A DNA stretch of 64,000 nucleotides from an uncultured Lentibacter sp. (GCA_947497495.1 CANMGT010000011.1:1-64000); one strand, 5' to 3'; shown: positions 50,982-59,646, numbered from the stretch's first letter. The notes: generated by a model not told the origin, from the letters alone. Numbers and translations: made by a program.

Positions 50982-51368
50982 ATGAACTATACCTACAACC
51001 GTCATTTACCCAATGTCGGCATTGATGATGCCGAAATGCGCGTACGGCACGTTTTGCAAGAATTAGGCTTCGGGGTGCTGACAGAGATAGACGTCAAAGA
51101 AACCCTGAAACACAAAATTGATGTCGAGATTGACGGATATCGGATTCTTGGGGCCTGCAATCCAACGATGGCCCATCGAGCGATTGGTTTGGAACCTCGC
51201 ATTGGCGCGATGCTGCCTTGCAATGTTATCTTGCGTCAGATCGATGGGGGCACCGAAATCAGCGCTATCGACCCAGTCGTATCAATGGCCGCTGTCAACA
51301 ATGACGAGCTGCTTGGCGTGGCCAGTCAAGTTCGCGACATGCTTCATGCAGCGGTCGATGCCGCATAG
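50982..51368 (+). CDS. DUF302-family protein
   Basis: A 128-residue cytoplasmic protein of the DUF302 type: ELGFGVLTEIDVKETLKHKI, GYRILGACNPTMAHRAIGLE, IGAMLPCNVILRQIDGG and ISAIDPVVSM. These proteins occur beside copper and thiol-stress genes; the conserved Cys in GACNP and LPCNV may bind ligand or metal. The start at 50982 gives the standard length and follows AAGGAAAC. It is 101 bases after the EF-hand gene. Confidence 0.87.
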   Translation: MNYTYNRHLPNVGIDDAEMRVRHVLQELGFGVLTEIDVKETLKHKIDVEIDGYRILGACNPTMAHRAIGLEPRIGAMLPCNVILRQIDGGTEISAIDPVVSMAAVNNDELLGVASQVRDMLHAAVDAA

Positions 51369-51672
51369 ACTTAAGCCCTAAAGGGAACTGACTAAGGCCA
51401 CCCTGCGAACGGTGGTCGCAACTGTTGCCTCGCTCTCTTGGAAACCCACGATCCTAAGCTCAATCACGAATTGGTTCAGTCGATAAACAGGTTTTTTGTC
51501 TGCATTGACGGGGGACTGAAGTAACGAATGCTGCTTTATGCGCTAACTATTCTCGCTCAAGGTCATCCCCGGATATCGCCCCATTCGACACTCCTTTGCG
51601 CCCAAATGGAGTTGGCGGCAAGTTTGCTAAGGTAGTTGGAGAAATAGAGAGCGATCAAAGACGTCGCTCTGT
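51369..51672. other. Intergenic region without recognised genes
   Basis: 304 bases between convergent genes. A weak hairpin CCACC / GGTGG occurs near 51404-51418, a possible terminator for the DUF302 gene. No coding frame of credible composition is present. Confidence 0.35.
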
Positions 51673-52011
51673 TCACTCAGACCCCCTTCCCTTTTTGCTG
51701 CGGCTTGTGCTCAATGAGGTGAGTTGCCCATTGCGATCATGAGGTGGTGTTGCTGTCATCACGCCAAAGAAACCAAGGCCGACAATTTGAGCCAGCTCCT
51801 TTTGTCCATTAGCTTTTATCTCCATCAACGCCCCGTCAGTTTGCTCCGCGACGGTGATTGACCAACCTGTCTCTTGTTGCAGCATCGGGCTATGAGCAAA
51901 CACCATACGTTGGATCGACAGCGCCGTCTGTTCATCGCCTGAAACTGAGAAGGTAACTTTCAATCCTTCCACTTTGCTTTCAACCGCCGCCTTTGTTGTA
52001 ACGTTGTCCAT
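51673..52011 (-). CDS. Hypothetical protein
   Basis: A 112-residue soluble product with plausible coding composition (VEGLKVTFSVSGDEQTALSI, GWSITVAEQTDGALMEIKAN). The C-terminus is basic and Ser-rich. No signal peptide, no recognised family. It stands alone between the DUF302 gene and the response-regulator remnant. Confidence 0.6.
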   Translation of the reverse strand: MDNVTTKAAVESKVEGLKVTFSVSGDEQTALSIQRMVFAHSPMLQQETGWSITVAEQTDGALMEIKANGQKELAQIVGLGFFGVMTATPPHDRNGQLTSLSTSRSKKGRGSE

Positions 52012-52216
52012 ATCAATGAGGTGAGTACGTAAGGCTTTGATATCTACATGCGCCCAATCCGTTTCAGGATCGCTGCGCGCTCCGCCGTCCTACGATGAAC
52101 CTTCTTGCGTCGCCCAAAATCACTGCTGTCATCAAGCATCAAATCACCTCCAAATCAGTTGGAGGTCAGACTCTCAGATACCGCCGAAAGCCGATACCAT
52201 GGGGCGTGCGCATCGC

Positions 52217-52279
52217 TTACACAGCATTGCGGATTTCGGTGTTGTCGTCGACGACGAGGATGTGAAGCATGTTTTTCAT
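52217..52279 (-). pseudogene. Truncated response-regulator gene (N-terminal fragment)
   Basis: From ATG 52279 the minus strand reads MKNMLHILVVDDNTEIRNAV and then TAA. This aligns with the start of the regulator at 50100 (MKNPPHILVVDDHQQIRDSV), including the acidic pair. The rest of the receiver and the DNA-binding domain are gone. It faces the EF-hand paralog at 52458 across a promoter with the same motif, as in the intact module, so it is a decayed duplicate. Confidence 0.75.
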
Positions 52280-52359
52280 GCTGCGACTCTAGATGCTAAC
52301 TGCGCGGTTGTACGCTCTTTTTAAAAGAGAAATGTCACAAAAGGTATCATGTGCCTAGC

Positions 52360-52382
52360 ATGCGACAGACGGTTACAAACTC
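52360..52382 (+). promoter_or_regulatory. Conserved upstream motif of EF-hand genes (copy 3)
   Basis: ATGCGACAGACGGTTACAAA, 76 bases before the gene at 52458 and 81 bases from the truncated response-regulator start. Differs from copy 1 at two of the first twenty positions. Retained although the linked regulator gene is broken. Confidence 0.6.
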
Positions 52383-52457
52383 GCGTCTTGGAGGCGTTGT
52401 GAATGCTGAAGATATAGCCATATCTGGTTCACCAACAACGAAACAATGGAAAATACT

Positions 52458-52742
52458 ATGAAACTCGAAACAGTTAAGACCTTCACTTTGATTGCAGCAA
52501 TCTTCGCTGGTGGTGCCGTACTAGCCGATTCACCACCGGAACCGGAACTATATCGCTCAAATGAGGCGATCACATCACATAGCTTCGCTGATACCAACGG
52601 ACAGATCCGTTCTGTCACAACAGTTTCTGGCGGCCATGATCACCTTGATCGTCAATTAATCGAATATGCGAATGAAGATAGCCACCAGCGCAAGCATGAG
52701 AACGCTGCTAGCAATATAGAGCGTGGTGGCGGCAACAGATAA
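52458..52742 (+). CDS. Exported EF-hand paralog with degenerate loop
   Basis: A 94-residue exported protein whose start (MKLETVKTFTLIAAIFAGGA, then VLADSPPEPE) is clearly paralogous to the gene at 16377. Where the paralog has the EF-hand loop after HLD, this one reads HLDRQLIEYANEDSHQRKHE, without the Asp/Gly ligands, so calcium binding is probably lost. The C-terminus ends in GGGNR as the paralog ends in GGNK. Still behind the conserved motif. Confidence 0.75.
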   Translation: MKLETVKTFTLIAAIFAGGAVLADSPPEPELYRSNEAITSHSFADTNGQIRSVTTVSGGHDHLDRQLIEYANEDSHQRKHENAASNIERGGGNR

Positions 52743-52794
52743 AAGAGGTGGGAAACCGCTTCTTCTAAGTCGCGACCTCTTGTTAAAGCGTTTC

Positions 52795-52824
52795 CGTCAG
52801 TCTGTAAATTACCGGACTGACGGT
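52795..52824. terminator. 9-bp hairpin between two EF-hand-type genes
   Basis: Perfect inverted repeat CCGTCAGTC / GACTGACGG with a 12-base loop, between the genes at 52458 and 52859 and 35 bases before the latter. No T-run. It could end the first transcript or be an operator for the second gene. Confidence 0.4.
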
Positions 52825-52858
52825 GCTCAAAATCATATAAATGAAATAGGAGAAAAAC

Positions 52859-53368
52859 ATGTCTAAACGTCATATTATGGCCCTATCTTTGGCCGCCGCG
52901 ACAGTACTTGGAGGTGCTGCTTTTGCCGCATCTGATCATGGTCATGGCGGCAAGCCCGGGAAAATAAATAGCCAAGGAATGATGATGCAAGGCGGCGGCA
53001 TGATGGGCGATATGTCGGAAATGCAGGGCATGATGCAGCGCATGCATGAGAACATGACGCAAATGATGGATGCTGATGGTGATGGGACCGTTACACCCGA
53101 AGAAATGCGCGGGATGATGCAGGCGAAGTTGACAGAAAATGACGCTGACGGAAACGAAAGCCTCTCCATCGAAGAGTTTGAAACCCTTCACAGCGCAATG
53201 ATGCGCAATATGATGGTGGACCGGTTTCAGCATCTTGATGCAGATGGCGACGGCGCGGTGACACCCGAGGAAATGATGGCTCCTGCGGCGATGATGGAAC
53301 GCATGCAAAAAATGCAAGGCGGGTCTATGATGCCGGACGGGAAATCCGACGACGGCGAAAAGGACTAA
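52859..53368 (+). CDS. Exported Met-rich EF-hand protein with three loops
   Basis: A 169-residue exported protein with signal peptide (SLAAATVLGGAAFAAS). Met-rich stretches (GMMMQGGGMMGDMSEMQGMM) precede EF-hand loops DADGDGTVTPEE, NDADGNESLSIEE and DADGDGAVTPEE. MRNMMVDRFQHLDADGDGAV closely parallels RGLMVDRFQHLDTDGDGKV of the gene at 50269, so the two are paralogs. Likely binds Cu(I) through Met and Ca(II) through the loops. Confidence 0.87.
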   Translation: MSKRHIMALSLAAATVLGGAAFAASDHGHGGKPGKINSQGMMMQGGGMMGDMSEMQGMMQRMHENMTQMMDADGDGTVTPEEMRGMMQAKLTENDADGNESLSIEEFETLHSAMMRNMMVDRFQHLDADGDGAVTPEEMMAPAAMMERMQKMQGGSMMPDGKSDDGEKD

Positions 53369-53409
53369 CGCTCTCATAGCAAGCTGGAGTTTCCGGGCGT
53401 CGGCTGGTT

Positions 53410-54006
53410 GTGTCGACGCCCACCTCGTTTCCGGATCACATACTTTCAGATCCCTTCTCAAGCTTACCAACTAATGCACGTCGTGCCATCGACATGCGGC
53501 AGCATGATGTCCTGTTTCGACAAAACCAAAACTCATCGGGACTTTACCGAGTGATTGCCGGATGCGTAACGCTTCAAAGAACAAGCATGGATGGGGACAT
53601 CATGACATTGCATCGGGCAACGTCTGGCGGGTATTTCGCAGAAGCGTCGATTTTCTCTAACGTCTACCATTGTGATGCAATCTGTAACGAAGCGGGCAGC
53701 GTGCAAAAAATTGCGAAAACTAGCATCGTAGCAATGATGCAATCCGATCCAGCTTTCAGCGAAGGCTTTACAAGGCTGATGGCCTTCCAGGTACAAGCCT
53801 ACCGCGCACATATCGAAATACTAGCAATCCGCTCGGCAAAAGAACGCGTTCTCGCAGCGGTTCAGGCCGGTTATTTCACGGCCACCGTTACAGAGTTGGC
53901 CACGCGCATTAATCTGACACGGGAAGCCTGCTATCGGTCCTTGCGAGAGCTCTGTGACAACAAGCGCTTGGTCCAGACAGCACGCGGCCAATACGAGCTG
54001 CTATAG
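53410..54006 (+). CDS. Crp/Fnr-family regulator
   Basis: A 198-residue regulator with a cyclic-nucleotide-binding-like beta roll (DVLFRQNQNSSGLYRVIAGC, SGGYFAEASIFSNVYHCDA), dimer helix and winged helix (VTELATRINLTREACYRSLREL). The N-terminus lacks an FNR-type Cys cluster, so it is not an iron-sulfur oxygen sensor. Cys residues at GCVTL, HCDAIC could sense redox or metal. The start is a GTG at 53410. It lies 41 bases after the EF-hand gene. Confidence 0.88.
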   Translation: MSTPTSFPDHILSDPFSSLPTNARRAIDMRQHDVLFRQNQNSSGLYRVIAGCVTLQRTSMDGDIMTLHRATSGGYFAEASIFSNVYHCDAICNEAGSVQKIAKTSIVAMMQSDPAFSEGFTRLMAFQVQAYRAHIEILAIRSAKERVLAAVQAGYFTATVTELATRINLTREACYRSLRELCDNKRLVQTARGQYELL

Positions 54007-54417
54007 TGCCCAGATCAGCCAAAGGCCAACACCAACAAGAAAGTCTACAACCACGCAGGCGGGAATGTACCAATGAGGCATAGCCACTTTAAACAAGGGA
54101 GTGTGATGCAAAAAATCCCACCCTGCATGTGCCAAATATCCAAATGGGATCAGATGTGGAGCGCGCATTAAGGCCCAAGTTGCGAAGCCAACAAATAGAC
54201 AGGCCACAATGCTCTCGCTGATGATCCTGCTCAGCCGACCGTCCGTGACCGCGAAGCCAATATACACCCCTGCAATCAAGGTGAGCAGAGTTGCAGCAAG
54301 CACATGCGATGCTGCTTCTGGCAATAGCAGATGAACCGCCAAAGAACAGAGACTGATAATACTCGCGGCAGAGACAGTATGCGTGGCGAGGAAATGCTGA
54401 TCGCGCGCGCGTTGCAT
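54001..54417 (-). CDS. Small polytopic membrane protein
   Basis: A 138-residue protein with four or five membrane helices (AASHVLAATLLTLIAGVYIGF, ACLFVGFATWALM, YIPACVVVDFLVGVGLWLIW). GYLAHAGWDFLHHTP carries conserved-looking His residues and resembles the DUF6010-type family, a tentative match. Its start overlaps the cytochrome stop by one base, so it belongs to the multicopper-oxidase operon. Function unknown. Confidence 0.75.
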   Translation of the reverse strand: MQRARDQHFLATHTVSAASIISLCSLAVHLLLPEAASHVLAATLLTLIAGVYIGFAVTDGRLSRIISESIVACLFVGFATWALMRAPHLIPFGYLAHAGWDFLHHTPLFKVAMPHWYIPACVVVDFLVGVGLWLIWAL

Positions 54418-54842
54418 CAGTGCGGCGGGTTTCGGCTTGCTTGACTTTGCTTCACCCTATCGGGCCATGTCGATTGTATGAAGGCTAGGATAGCCCAGAT
54501 CTCATCATCCGAAATCACATCATTGAACGCAGGCATTCCACTGTTAAAACCAGTGACACCCCGCGAGGCCAATGCTTCTTTGCCACCCAGCTTTGTGTAT
54601 TCGAATAGGAGCGCATTGTCGTGATGCCACGTGTGGCCAGTCACATCATGCGGTGGTGCGGGAAGCAATCCATCTTCACCGGGTGAGCGCCAGTTTTCTT
54701 GACCTTGAAGATTTTCTCCATGGCACGATGCGCAATTCTCAGCATAAAGCGAACGGCCCATCTCAACATCGCGGTTTTCCAGTTCGTGATCTGCAGCTGC
54801 AGATGTGGAAATGATAAGAAGGATAAGGAGGGGCCGTTTCAT
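54417..54842 (-). CDS. Single-heme c-type cytochrome, copy 2
   Basis: A 141-residue exported protein with signal peptide (LLILLIISTSAAA), heme motif CASCH in AENCASCHGENLQGQENW and a likely Met ligand in FNSGMPAFNDVISDDE. It overlaps the multicopper-oxidase gene by 4 bases; it could accept electrons from, or donate to, that enzyme. A similar cytochrome is at 46329. Confidence 0.92.
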   Translation of the reverse strand: MKRPLLILLIISTSAAADHELENRDVEMGRSLYAENCASCHGENLQGQENWRSPGEDGLLPAPPHDVTGHTWHHDNALLFEYTKLGGKEALASRGVTGFNSGMPAFNDVISDDEIWAILAFIQSTWPDRVKQSQASRNPPH

Positions 54843-56137
54843 GCAACGTCAACCCATGTGCGCATGCCACCAATGGCATGGCTAAGCATATGGCAATGCA
54901 AAAGCCAGCGGCCAGGATTGTCAAAGACGCAGACAATATCGCGGGTATCGCCAGCATTCACCAGTGTTGTATCGCGCAGATCTCCTAGGGCACCATCATC
55001 CCCGATTTCATAGAAGTGGTGACCATGAAGGTGCATTCCATGTGGGAACGCCGTATCATTCACAAGTGTAATCCGTGCCGTTTCACCACGTAGGAAAGAT
55101 CCGAATGGATCTGGCTGTAGATCCGAGACATCATTGAGCGCCCAGATGTTATCCCCTTTGTGTCGTCCACCCATCGCTCCGCCCATCATTGTGAGTGTCA
55201 AATGCTGCGTGGGATCACTTGGGAGAGGTAAATCTGGGGGTGAAAGTGCCAATATTGGGCCAGCCTGTCTGACGACATTTATGCCTTTAACTTCAAGATC
55301 TGCCAGCCGGTAAGAACCCTGGCGCGTCACCATGTCAAAACCAACGGCCTCACTGATATCAACGATCAAATCTGCCCGCTGCGCAGGGGCCAAAACAAGC
55401 CCCTCCAAGGAACGCGGCGCGGGCAATGCCATACCATCCAAGGCCACCACATACCCCGTGGCACCAGTTATGGATATTGGGAAAATACGGTTGGTCGCGG
55501 CATTGATAAGCCGGAACCGAACGCGATCTCCCCTTTTAACCTGTGACTGAGACAGAAAGCCACGTGCAAAATTACCCATGTAGCCACCGTGGGCGACAGA
55601 ATGCATATCAACATAGTCATCCACGAGGCTGCCATCTTCTTGCATCAACCAATCCGAAAGAAGCACGGTAATGTCGTGATCAACATCCGGTGGTGTGTCA
55701 TCCTCAACAATCAACGCGCCCATCATGCCCCGAGCGACTTGTTCTTGAGAGATGTAGTGCGAATGATACCAGTATGTACCCTCATCGGGGGGCACAAAAC
55801 TGTAGGTCTTGGTGTGAGATGGGTTGATAATATCTTGTGTCAGCATAGGAACCCCATCCATCGAATTCTCCAGCCGGATGCCATGCCAATGAACAGAGGT
55901 GCCTTCATCCAGTTGATTTTCGACGTCGATTGACACGCTCGCACCAGCCCGCAAACGTAACTCCGGCCCAGGTATGGATCCGTTGAACCCAAGCATGGCC
56001 GTAGCATTATCTCCGCTAGGTAAAATCTGCTGCGTAACCGCCTGGGCTTTCAATCGGATTGGCTTCTGCGCTGCGAATGTTGCAACAGGTAGAATTGCAA
56101 GAGCCGACGCGGATGCCAAAAAGTGTCTTCTGTTCAT
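54839..56137 (-). CDS. Multicopper oxidase, Tat-exported, third copy
   Basis: A 432-residue periplasmic oxidase with Tat signal NRRHFLASASALAILPVA. Copper clusters: HWHGIRLEN at ~83, YWYHSHYISQE near 125, HGMHLHGHHFYE near 367 and LLHCHMLSHAIGGM at ~414. It resembles the CopA-like PcoA-related group but is short. A CueR-type promoter lies upstream at 56286-56316. First gene of a three-gene unit with cytochrome c and the small membrane protein. Confidence 0.92.
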   Translation of the reverse strand: MNRRHFLASASALAILPVATFAAQKPIRLKAQAVTQQILPSGDNATAMLGFNGSIPGPELRLRAGASVSIDVENQLDEGTSVHWHGIRLENSMDGVPMLTQDIINPSHTKTYSFVPPDEGTYWYHSHYISQEQVARGMMGALIVEDDTPPDVDHDITVLLSDWLMQEDGSLVDDYVDMHSVAHGGYMGNFARGFLSQSQVKRGDRVRFRLINAATNRIFPISITGATGYVVALDGMALPAPRSLEGLVLAPAQRADLIVDISEAVGFDMVTRQGSYRLADLEVKGINVVRQAGPILALSPPDLPLPSDPTQHLTLTMMGGAMGGRHKGDNIWALNDVSDLQPDPFGSFLRGETARITLVNDTAFPHGMHLHGHHFYEIGDDGALGDLRDTTLVNAGDTRDIVCVFDNPGRWLLHCHMLSHAIGGMRTWVDVA

Positions 56138-56462
56138 TTATAGCCTCATGAACGCAAAAAAGTGGGAAAACCATAGCCACAACAGCAATGGTCACTGATA
56201 GCTGGGGACTGTTCTCTTTAAGCAGTATTCATCAAATACCTTCATTCCTCGGGGTTGAGGCGCGCCTAGAACAATCATGAATTTAAAACTAATCCTTCCA
56301 GCAACTGGAAGGTCAAGGCCAATAGTGGCGTGTGTTGATGGAGTACCAATACATATCTTTGGGCATGCGGTGTCTCTGACCAGAAATATCTTTGACTTTA
56401 GCACCCTCTAAAGAGCTGAAATCGCGACCACGACCTCAAAAGCATGACGCACCCATACGCAG
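56138..56462. other. Intergenic region holding a CueR-type promoter
   Basis: 325 bases upstream of the multicopper oxidase. It contains the CueR-like site listed separately and, downstream of it on the minus strand, about 150 bases of leader with only very short frames. One of these (MIVLGAPQPRG onward, 28 codons from about 56278) could be translated, but there is no supporting evidence. Confidence 0.4.
56286..56316 (-). promoter_or_regulatory. CueR-type copper promoter
   Basis: Minus strand: TTGACC, 19-base spacer containing the dyad CCTTCCAG / CTGGAAGG, then TAGTTT. The dyad and spacer length match the CueR operators of copper-pump promoters in other proteobacteria. It differs from the CTCTAG-type sites at 29-41 kb, so a separate regulator is expected; no CueR gene is in this window. 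Confidence 0.75.
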
Positions 56463-58286
56463 CTATTTAGAGATTGGGAAATGACCTGAATAGCGCCAAG
56501 CACGGACAAATCGATTATGCCCCATCAATGTCTGATCTCGAACATGCTCTGACCAAAGCGACAATAACACGCCCTTCATGCCATCACCCTTGGGCATTTC
56601 GATTTCCACGAGCTTTCCGCTGTCGTCTTTCCACAGAGCGATCGACCGATTTTCAGGGAAATGACCCTGTTTGTTACATCGATCAATCAACCCAAAGGAG
56701 GTGAAGGTCAAAACGGCTGAACCTGGATCATCAGCAAGGTTTGCGGCGTATTGCGCCGGCCAGCGCGATTTGATCTGTGGACCATCCAGCAGCAGGGCAA
56801 AGATTAAATTGGGCGCGACCGCCCGCAAAATTTCGTGACAAGGGTCCGATCTCGCCAACTCTTCGCAAATAAGAACCGACAAAACCGATGCCTTGCGGAA
56901 CCTCTGAAAATGCAACTCGCGCCGGCCAAGCGGCGTGTCTTCCCACCAGTTCTTGATTTTAGGATTCAGGGTCGCGCCAAGTGCGTAGTTCTCAATCTGG
57001 CTGCGATCCATACGCCAACGATGATGCTTGGCACGGCTCTGCGTTAAACTGTGATCGTCATCTTGATACCAAATTCTGGTCAAAACGTGATTGCCTAGTT
57101 CGTCGTAGCAATTGGCAGATGCTCCGGAAATCACGAACTCGAGCGCCGGCTCGAGAACCTTTAGCTGCTCGCACAGCTTCTCAAAGATTTCATAGTCCAG
57201 AGCATATTCTGGCAGAACAACCCCATTCACAGTACGCGATTGTTTTTTGGCCGACGACAACAACGCCTCGCAGCTTGTGATGAACTCAGAGCGTTTGTCG
57301 TCTCCTTCAATCCAGGTCTGGGCGATGTCAAATGTCTCCCAATCCGTCTTGTCGCGATGCGCCTCTTCGTCTGTGACACCCGTTGCACCAGACGCTTCAA
57401 AGTTTGTAGCATCCAGTTTTGCCGGCTCCGGAATGAGCAGTATATCCAAGGTTGCTGCATTTTCGCTGGGAACAGCCTCCATTGGCGTCTCCCAATAGCA
57501 ACGCACCTCCCCTCGACCTGGTAGCAAACAGAGGTTCCGAGTCACATTTCGCAATGTTGCCCCAACCGCCGCGGCTCGTGCCTTCGGCATAACACAGGCT
57601 ATTGTTGAATCCGCTTTCATTGCAATCGAAGCGGGTGGGCGAAATGGTTCTTCTTCAGAAGTCGACTTGCGATTGTTGGCCTGATAGAGAACCTCCAGCC
57701 ACGCCTCCATTGCGGTCTTTTTTGTCTCTTCGTCCTTCCGAAATTGACCGTCAAAGATACCGTCACAGGCCAGATCAGACAAAACCACAAGCTTGAAGGC
57801 TGCCGTCCACCACTTCGGGGCCCCTTCACCGTTGGTGGCATGATGACCGGGAGTAACGGTTTCTTCCCAGCTTTCGATGAGAATATTCCACAACTCCAAG
57901 ACCAAATCCGGAAAAGGATATTCTCCATCAAATTCCGGATCGCCCCACTTCTTTGCATCTGCCGAGAGCGTCGCCCGTTCCTCAGGCGTCACGGCGAACC
58001 GCCCGCTATTTGTTGACGCGCCATGCGGACTGGGATCAAAAAACGGCACGACCCCACCTATCTTGCAAAGATAGGCTGCGGCCGCGAAGGTGTCGGTCGG
58101 CAGAACTGGTGGGATTTTCCAAGATTCGGGATCTACCTCGCGCGCGCCGCGGGTAACCGAGGTCGGAAGTCCTGGAACACTTGTCCCAAGTGGCAATATT
58201 GTGCTTAACGCATGCCCAACCGTGTGCCGGAAAGCGTGACTCTCATCATTGTTATTCATTTTTACTGGAAACTGCCTGTCTGTCAT
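56463..58286 (-). CDS. Large protein with C-terminal nitrilase-like domain
   Basis: A 607-residue soluble protein. The C-terminal part has the nitrilase-superfamily triad in order: Glu360 in VVLPEYALDYE, Lys420 in SRAKHHRWRMD and Cys474 in SVLICEELAR, followed by SRWPAQYAANLADDPGSAVL. The first ~330 residues are of no recognised family. The domain resembles the nitrilase part of defence-associated reverse transcriptases (DRT type 1), but no reverse-transcriptase motif is present. Start 58286 (MTDRQFPVK) is likely; 58259 is possible. It stands as a single gene, possibly a defence or stress protein. Confidence 0.7.
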   Translation of the reverse strand: MTDRQFPVKMNNNDESHAFRHTVGHALSTILPLGTSVPGLPTSVTRGAREVDPESWKIPPVLPTDTFAAAAYLCKIGGVVPFFDPSPHGASTNSGRFAVTPEERATLSADAKKWGDPEFDGEYPFPDLVLELWNILIESWEETVTPGHHATNGEGAPKWWTAAFKLVVLSDLACDGIFDGQFRKDEETKKTAMEAWLEVLYQANNRKSTSEEEPFRPPASIAMKADSTIACVMPKARAAAVGATLRNVTRNLCLLPGRGEVRCYWETPMEAVPSENAATLDILLIPEPAKLDATNFEASGATGVTDEEAHRDKTDWETFDIAQTWIEGDDKRSEFITSCEALLSSAKKQSRTVNGVVLPEYALDYEIFEKLCEQLKVLEPALEFVISGASANCYDELGNHVLTRIWYQDDDHSLTQSRAKHHRWRMDRSQIENYALGATLNPKIKNWWEDTPLGRRELHFQRFRKASVLSVLICEELARSDPCHEILRAVAPNLIFALLLDGPQIKSRWPAQYAANLADDPGSAVLTFTSFGLIDRCNKQGHFPENRSIALWKDDSGKLVEIEMPKGDGMKGVLLSLWSEHVRDQTLMGHNRFVRAWRYSGHFPISK

Positions 58287-58581
58287 GCTCTCTATGTGTT
58301 CGTAAACCATACATAGACTGTGTTGTTGGCACAACAAATCACGTGTGTTAGAAACAGGTCTTGTTATAGTGGAATTGCTTTGTTTGCGTCGACGTCATAC
58401 CTGTCTTGCTCGAAAACCCCTCAAAAGGCCTTACTTTTGAGCGCCCGGCGCCTTATATCTTGGGTAAGATTTGATGTGCTACAAAGTCAGTATACGTTGA
58501 CGGTTCTCTGTGCTAATGTCTCTGAAAAGAATAGTTTGGGACAATGGCTTACGATGAGGAACTCGTCCACTGAGCCAAGGA

Positions 58582-58800
58582 ATGAATATGCCACGACGTG
58601 AGTCTAGCGCGCTACGCGCAACCGAAAGTGCATGGGCCAATCGTACCTCCGAGTCTTCGGAGAACACCCTGATTGCATCATTTGAAAAGCTTACTGCCGC
58701 TGTGTCGCGACAGAACACAGGCAATGCTACTCAGCTGTCTGATCAAGAACGTACGGCTGTTCGAACAGCCGTCAACGGGCTTGCAGAAGCCTCTAGCTAA
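58582..58800 (+). CDS. Small hypothetical protein
   Basis: A 72-residue polar, Ser/Thr/Ala-rich product (SALRATESAWANRTSESSEN, LSDQERTAVRTAVNGLAEAS) with AAGGA upstream of its ATG. No signal peptide or membrane segment. It is divergent from the nitrilase-like gene across ~295 bases. Family not recognised; coding status moderately likely. Confidence 0.55.
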   Translation: MNMPRRESSALRATESAWANRTSESSENTLIASFEKLTAAVSRQNTGNATQLSDQERTAVRTAVNGLAEASS

Positions 58801-59324
58801 TCCCCACAACTCTTAAAAAGTGAACACCAATCGCTCTTTATGCAAGGAGCCGATTGATGCGTTGTAAAGGTCATCGAGACCTGACATCGCCGGATTAACG
58901 AAGCCCTCATGCACCAAATTTTCCGGTCAGCGAAACCACCGCACACATGCTGAAACGATTATGCCTGTGTGCACTCTCCTGAACAGACAACTTCGGCAGG
59001 CACGGCGTTATTAATCGAGGTCTTTTCGTCGGGGTCGATTGGGTGATCTCTAAGAAAGCCTAAAGTGGGTGCTTTCAGCTGGTTTCCACTAATTGGCGAA
59101 GTTCTTCATCAGTTTGGTTAGCCCAGCCTCTGAATGTGTCATTTGCGTGTGAACCTTCGAATAAGGCGTCGCAATTTTCCTTTGTCTAACTATCCTCACC
59201 ACACTTACCTCAAACCGCCCTGAGCGGATCAACCCCGCAAGGGGGTTCCCCTCTGCTGCGCTGCGGTGATCCGCGGTCGCTATGAGACGTGCTCAATTCG
59301 TCACTTAGAAAAAGGAAAATTGAC
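58801..59324. other. Intergenic region with nested inverted repeats
   Basis: About 520 bases without a credible gene. Near its right end, outer arms GCGGATCA (59224-59231) and TGATCCGC (59267-59274) enclose an inner hairpin AACCCC / GGGGTT (59231-59236, 59242-59247). This compact structure is 51 bases before the DUF736 gene and could act as a cruciform, terminator or 5' leader. Confidence 0.5.
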
Positions 59325-59639
59325 ATGACACTCGAAGGTACAATCACCCGCACAAACGACAACACATTCACCGGTTGGATCGCCTCCCTGACATTCGATG
59401 TCGACATCGCACTCTCAGAAAACCCACATAAGAAAACAGAAAAGCACCCAGACTTTGAAATCACTGCCAAATCAACGCGCGACCGCTCCATTCGCATCGG
59501 AAGCGCCTGGCAAGCCACAAGCCAAGCCGGCAATGACTACCTCTCAGTCGCCATCAACTTTGGCGCAGGTGAAATCCGCGCCAATGCAGTCAAAACCGAA
59601 AATGACGGCGAGTATCGCTTCATCCCATACTCAAACTGA
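59325..59639 (+). CDS. DUF736-family plasmid protein
   Basis: A 104-residue protein of the DUF736 type: GTITRTNDNTFTGWIASLTF, a central KHPDFEITAKS, then IRIGSAWQATSQAGNDYLSV at the family core. DUF736 genes are typical of rhizobial and rhodobacteral conjugative plasmid backbones; the function is unknown. The start at 59325 was chosen on family length. Confidence 0.88.
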   Translation: MTLEGTITRTNDNTFTGWIASLTFDVDIALSENPHKKTEKHPDFEITAKSTRDRSIRIGSAWQATSQAGNDYLSVAINFGAGEIRANAVKTENDGEYRFIPYSN

Positions 59640-59646
59640 GAACACA

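Noticed and set aside
52040..52200. Short minus-strand frame with strong ribosome-binding site (about 31 codons, MLDDSSDFGRR start)
   Set aside because: Too short to assign; it vaguely recalls the start of transposase helper proteins but nothing supports a mobile element here.
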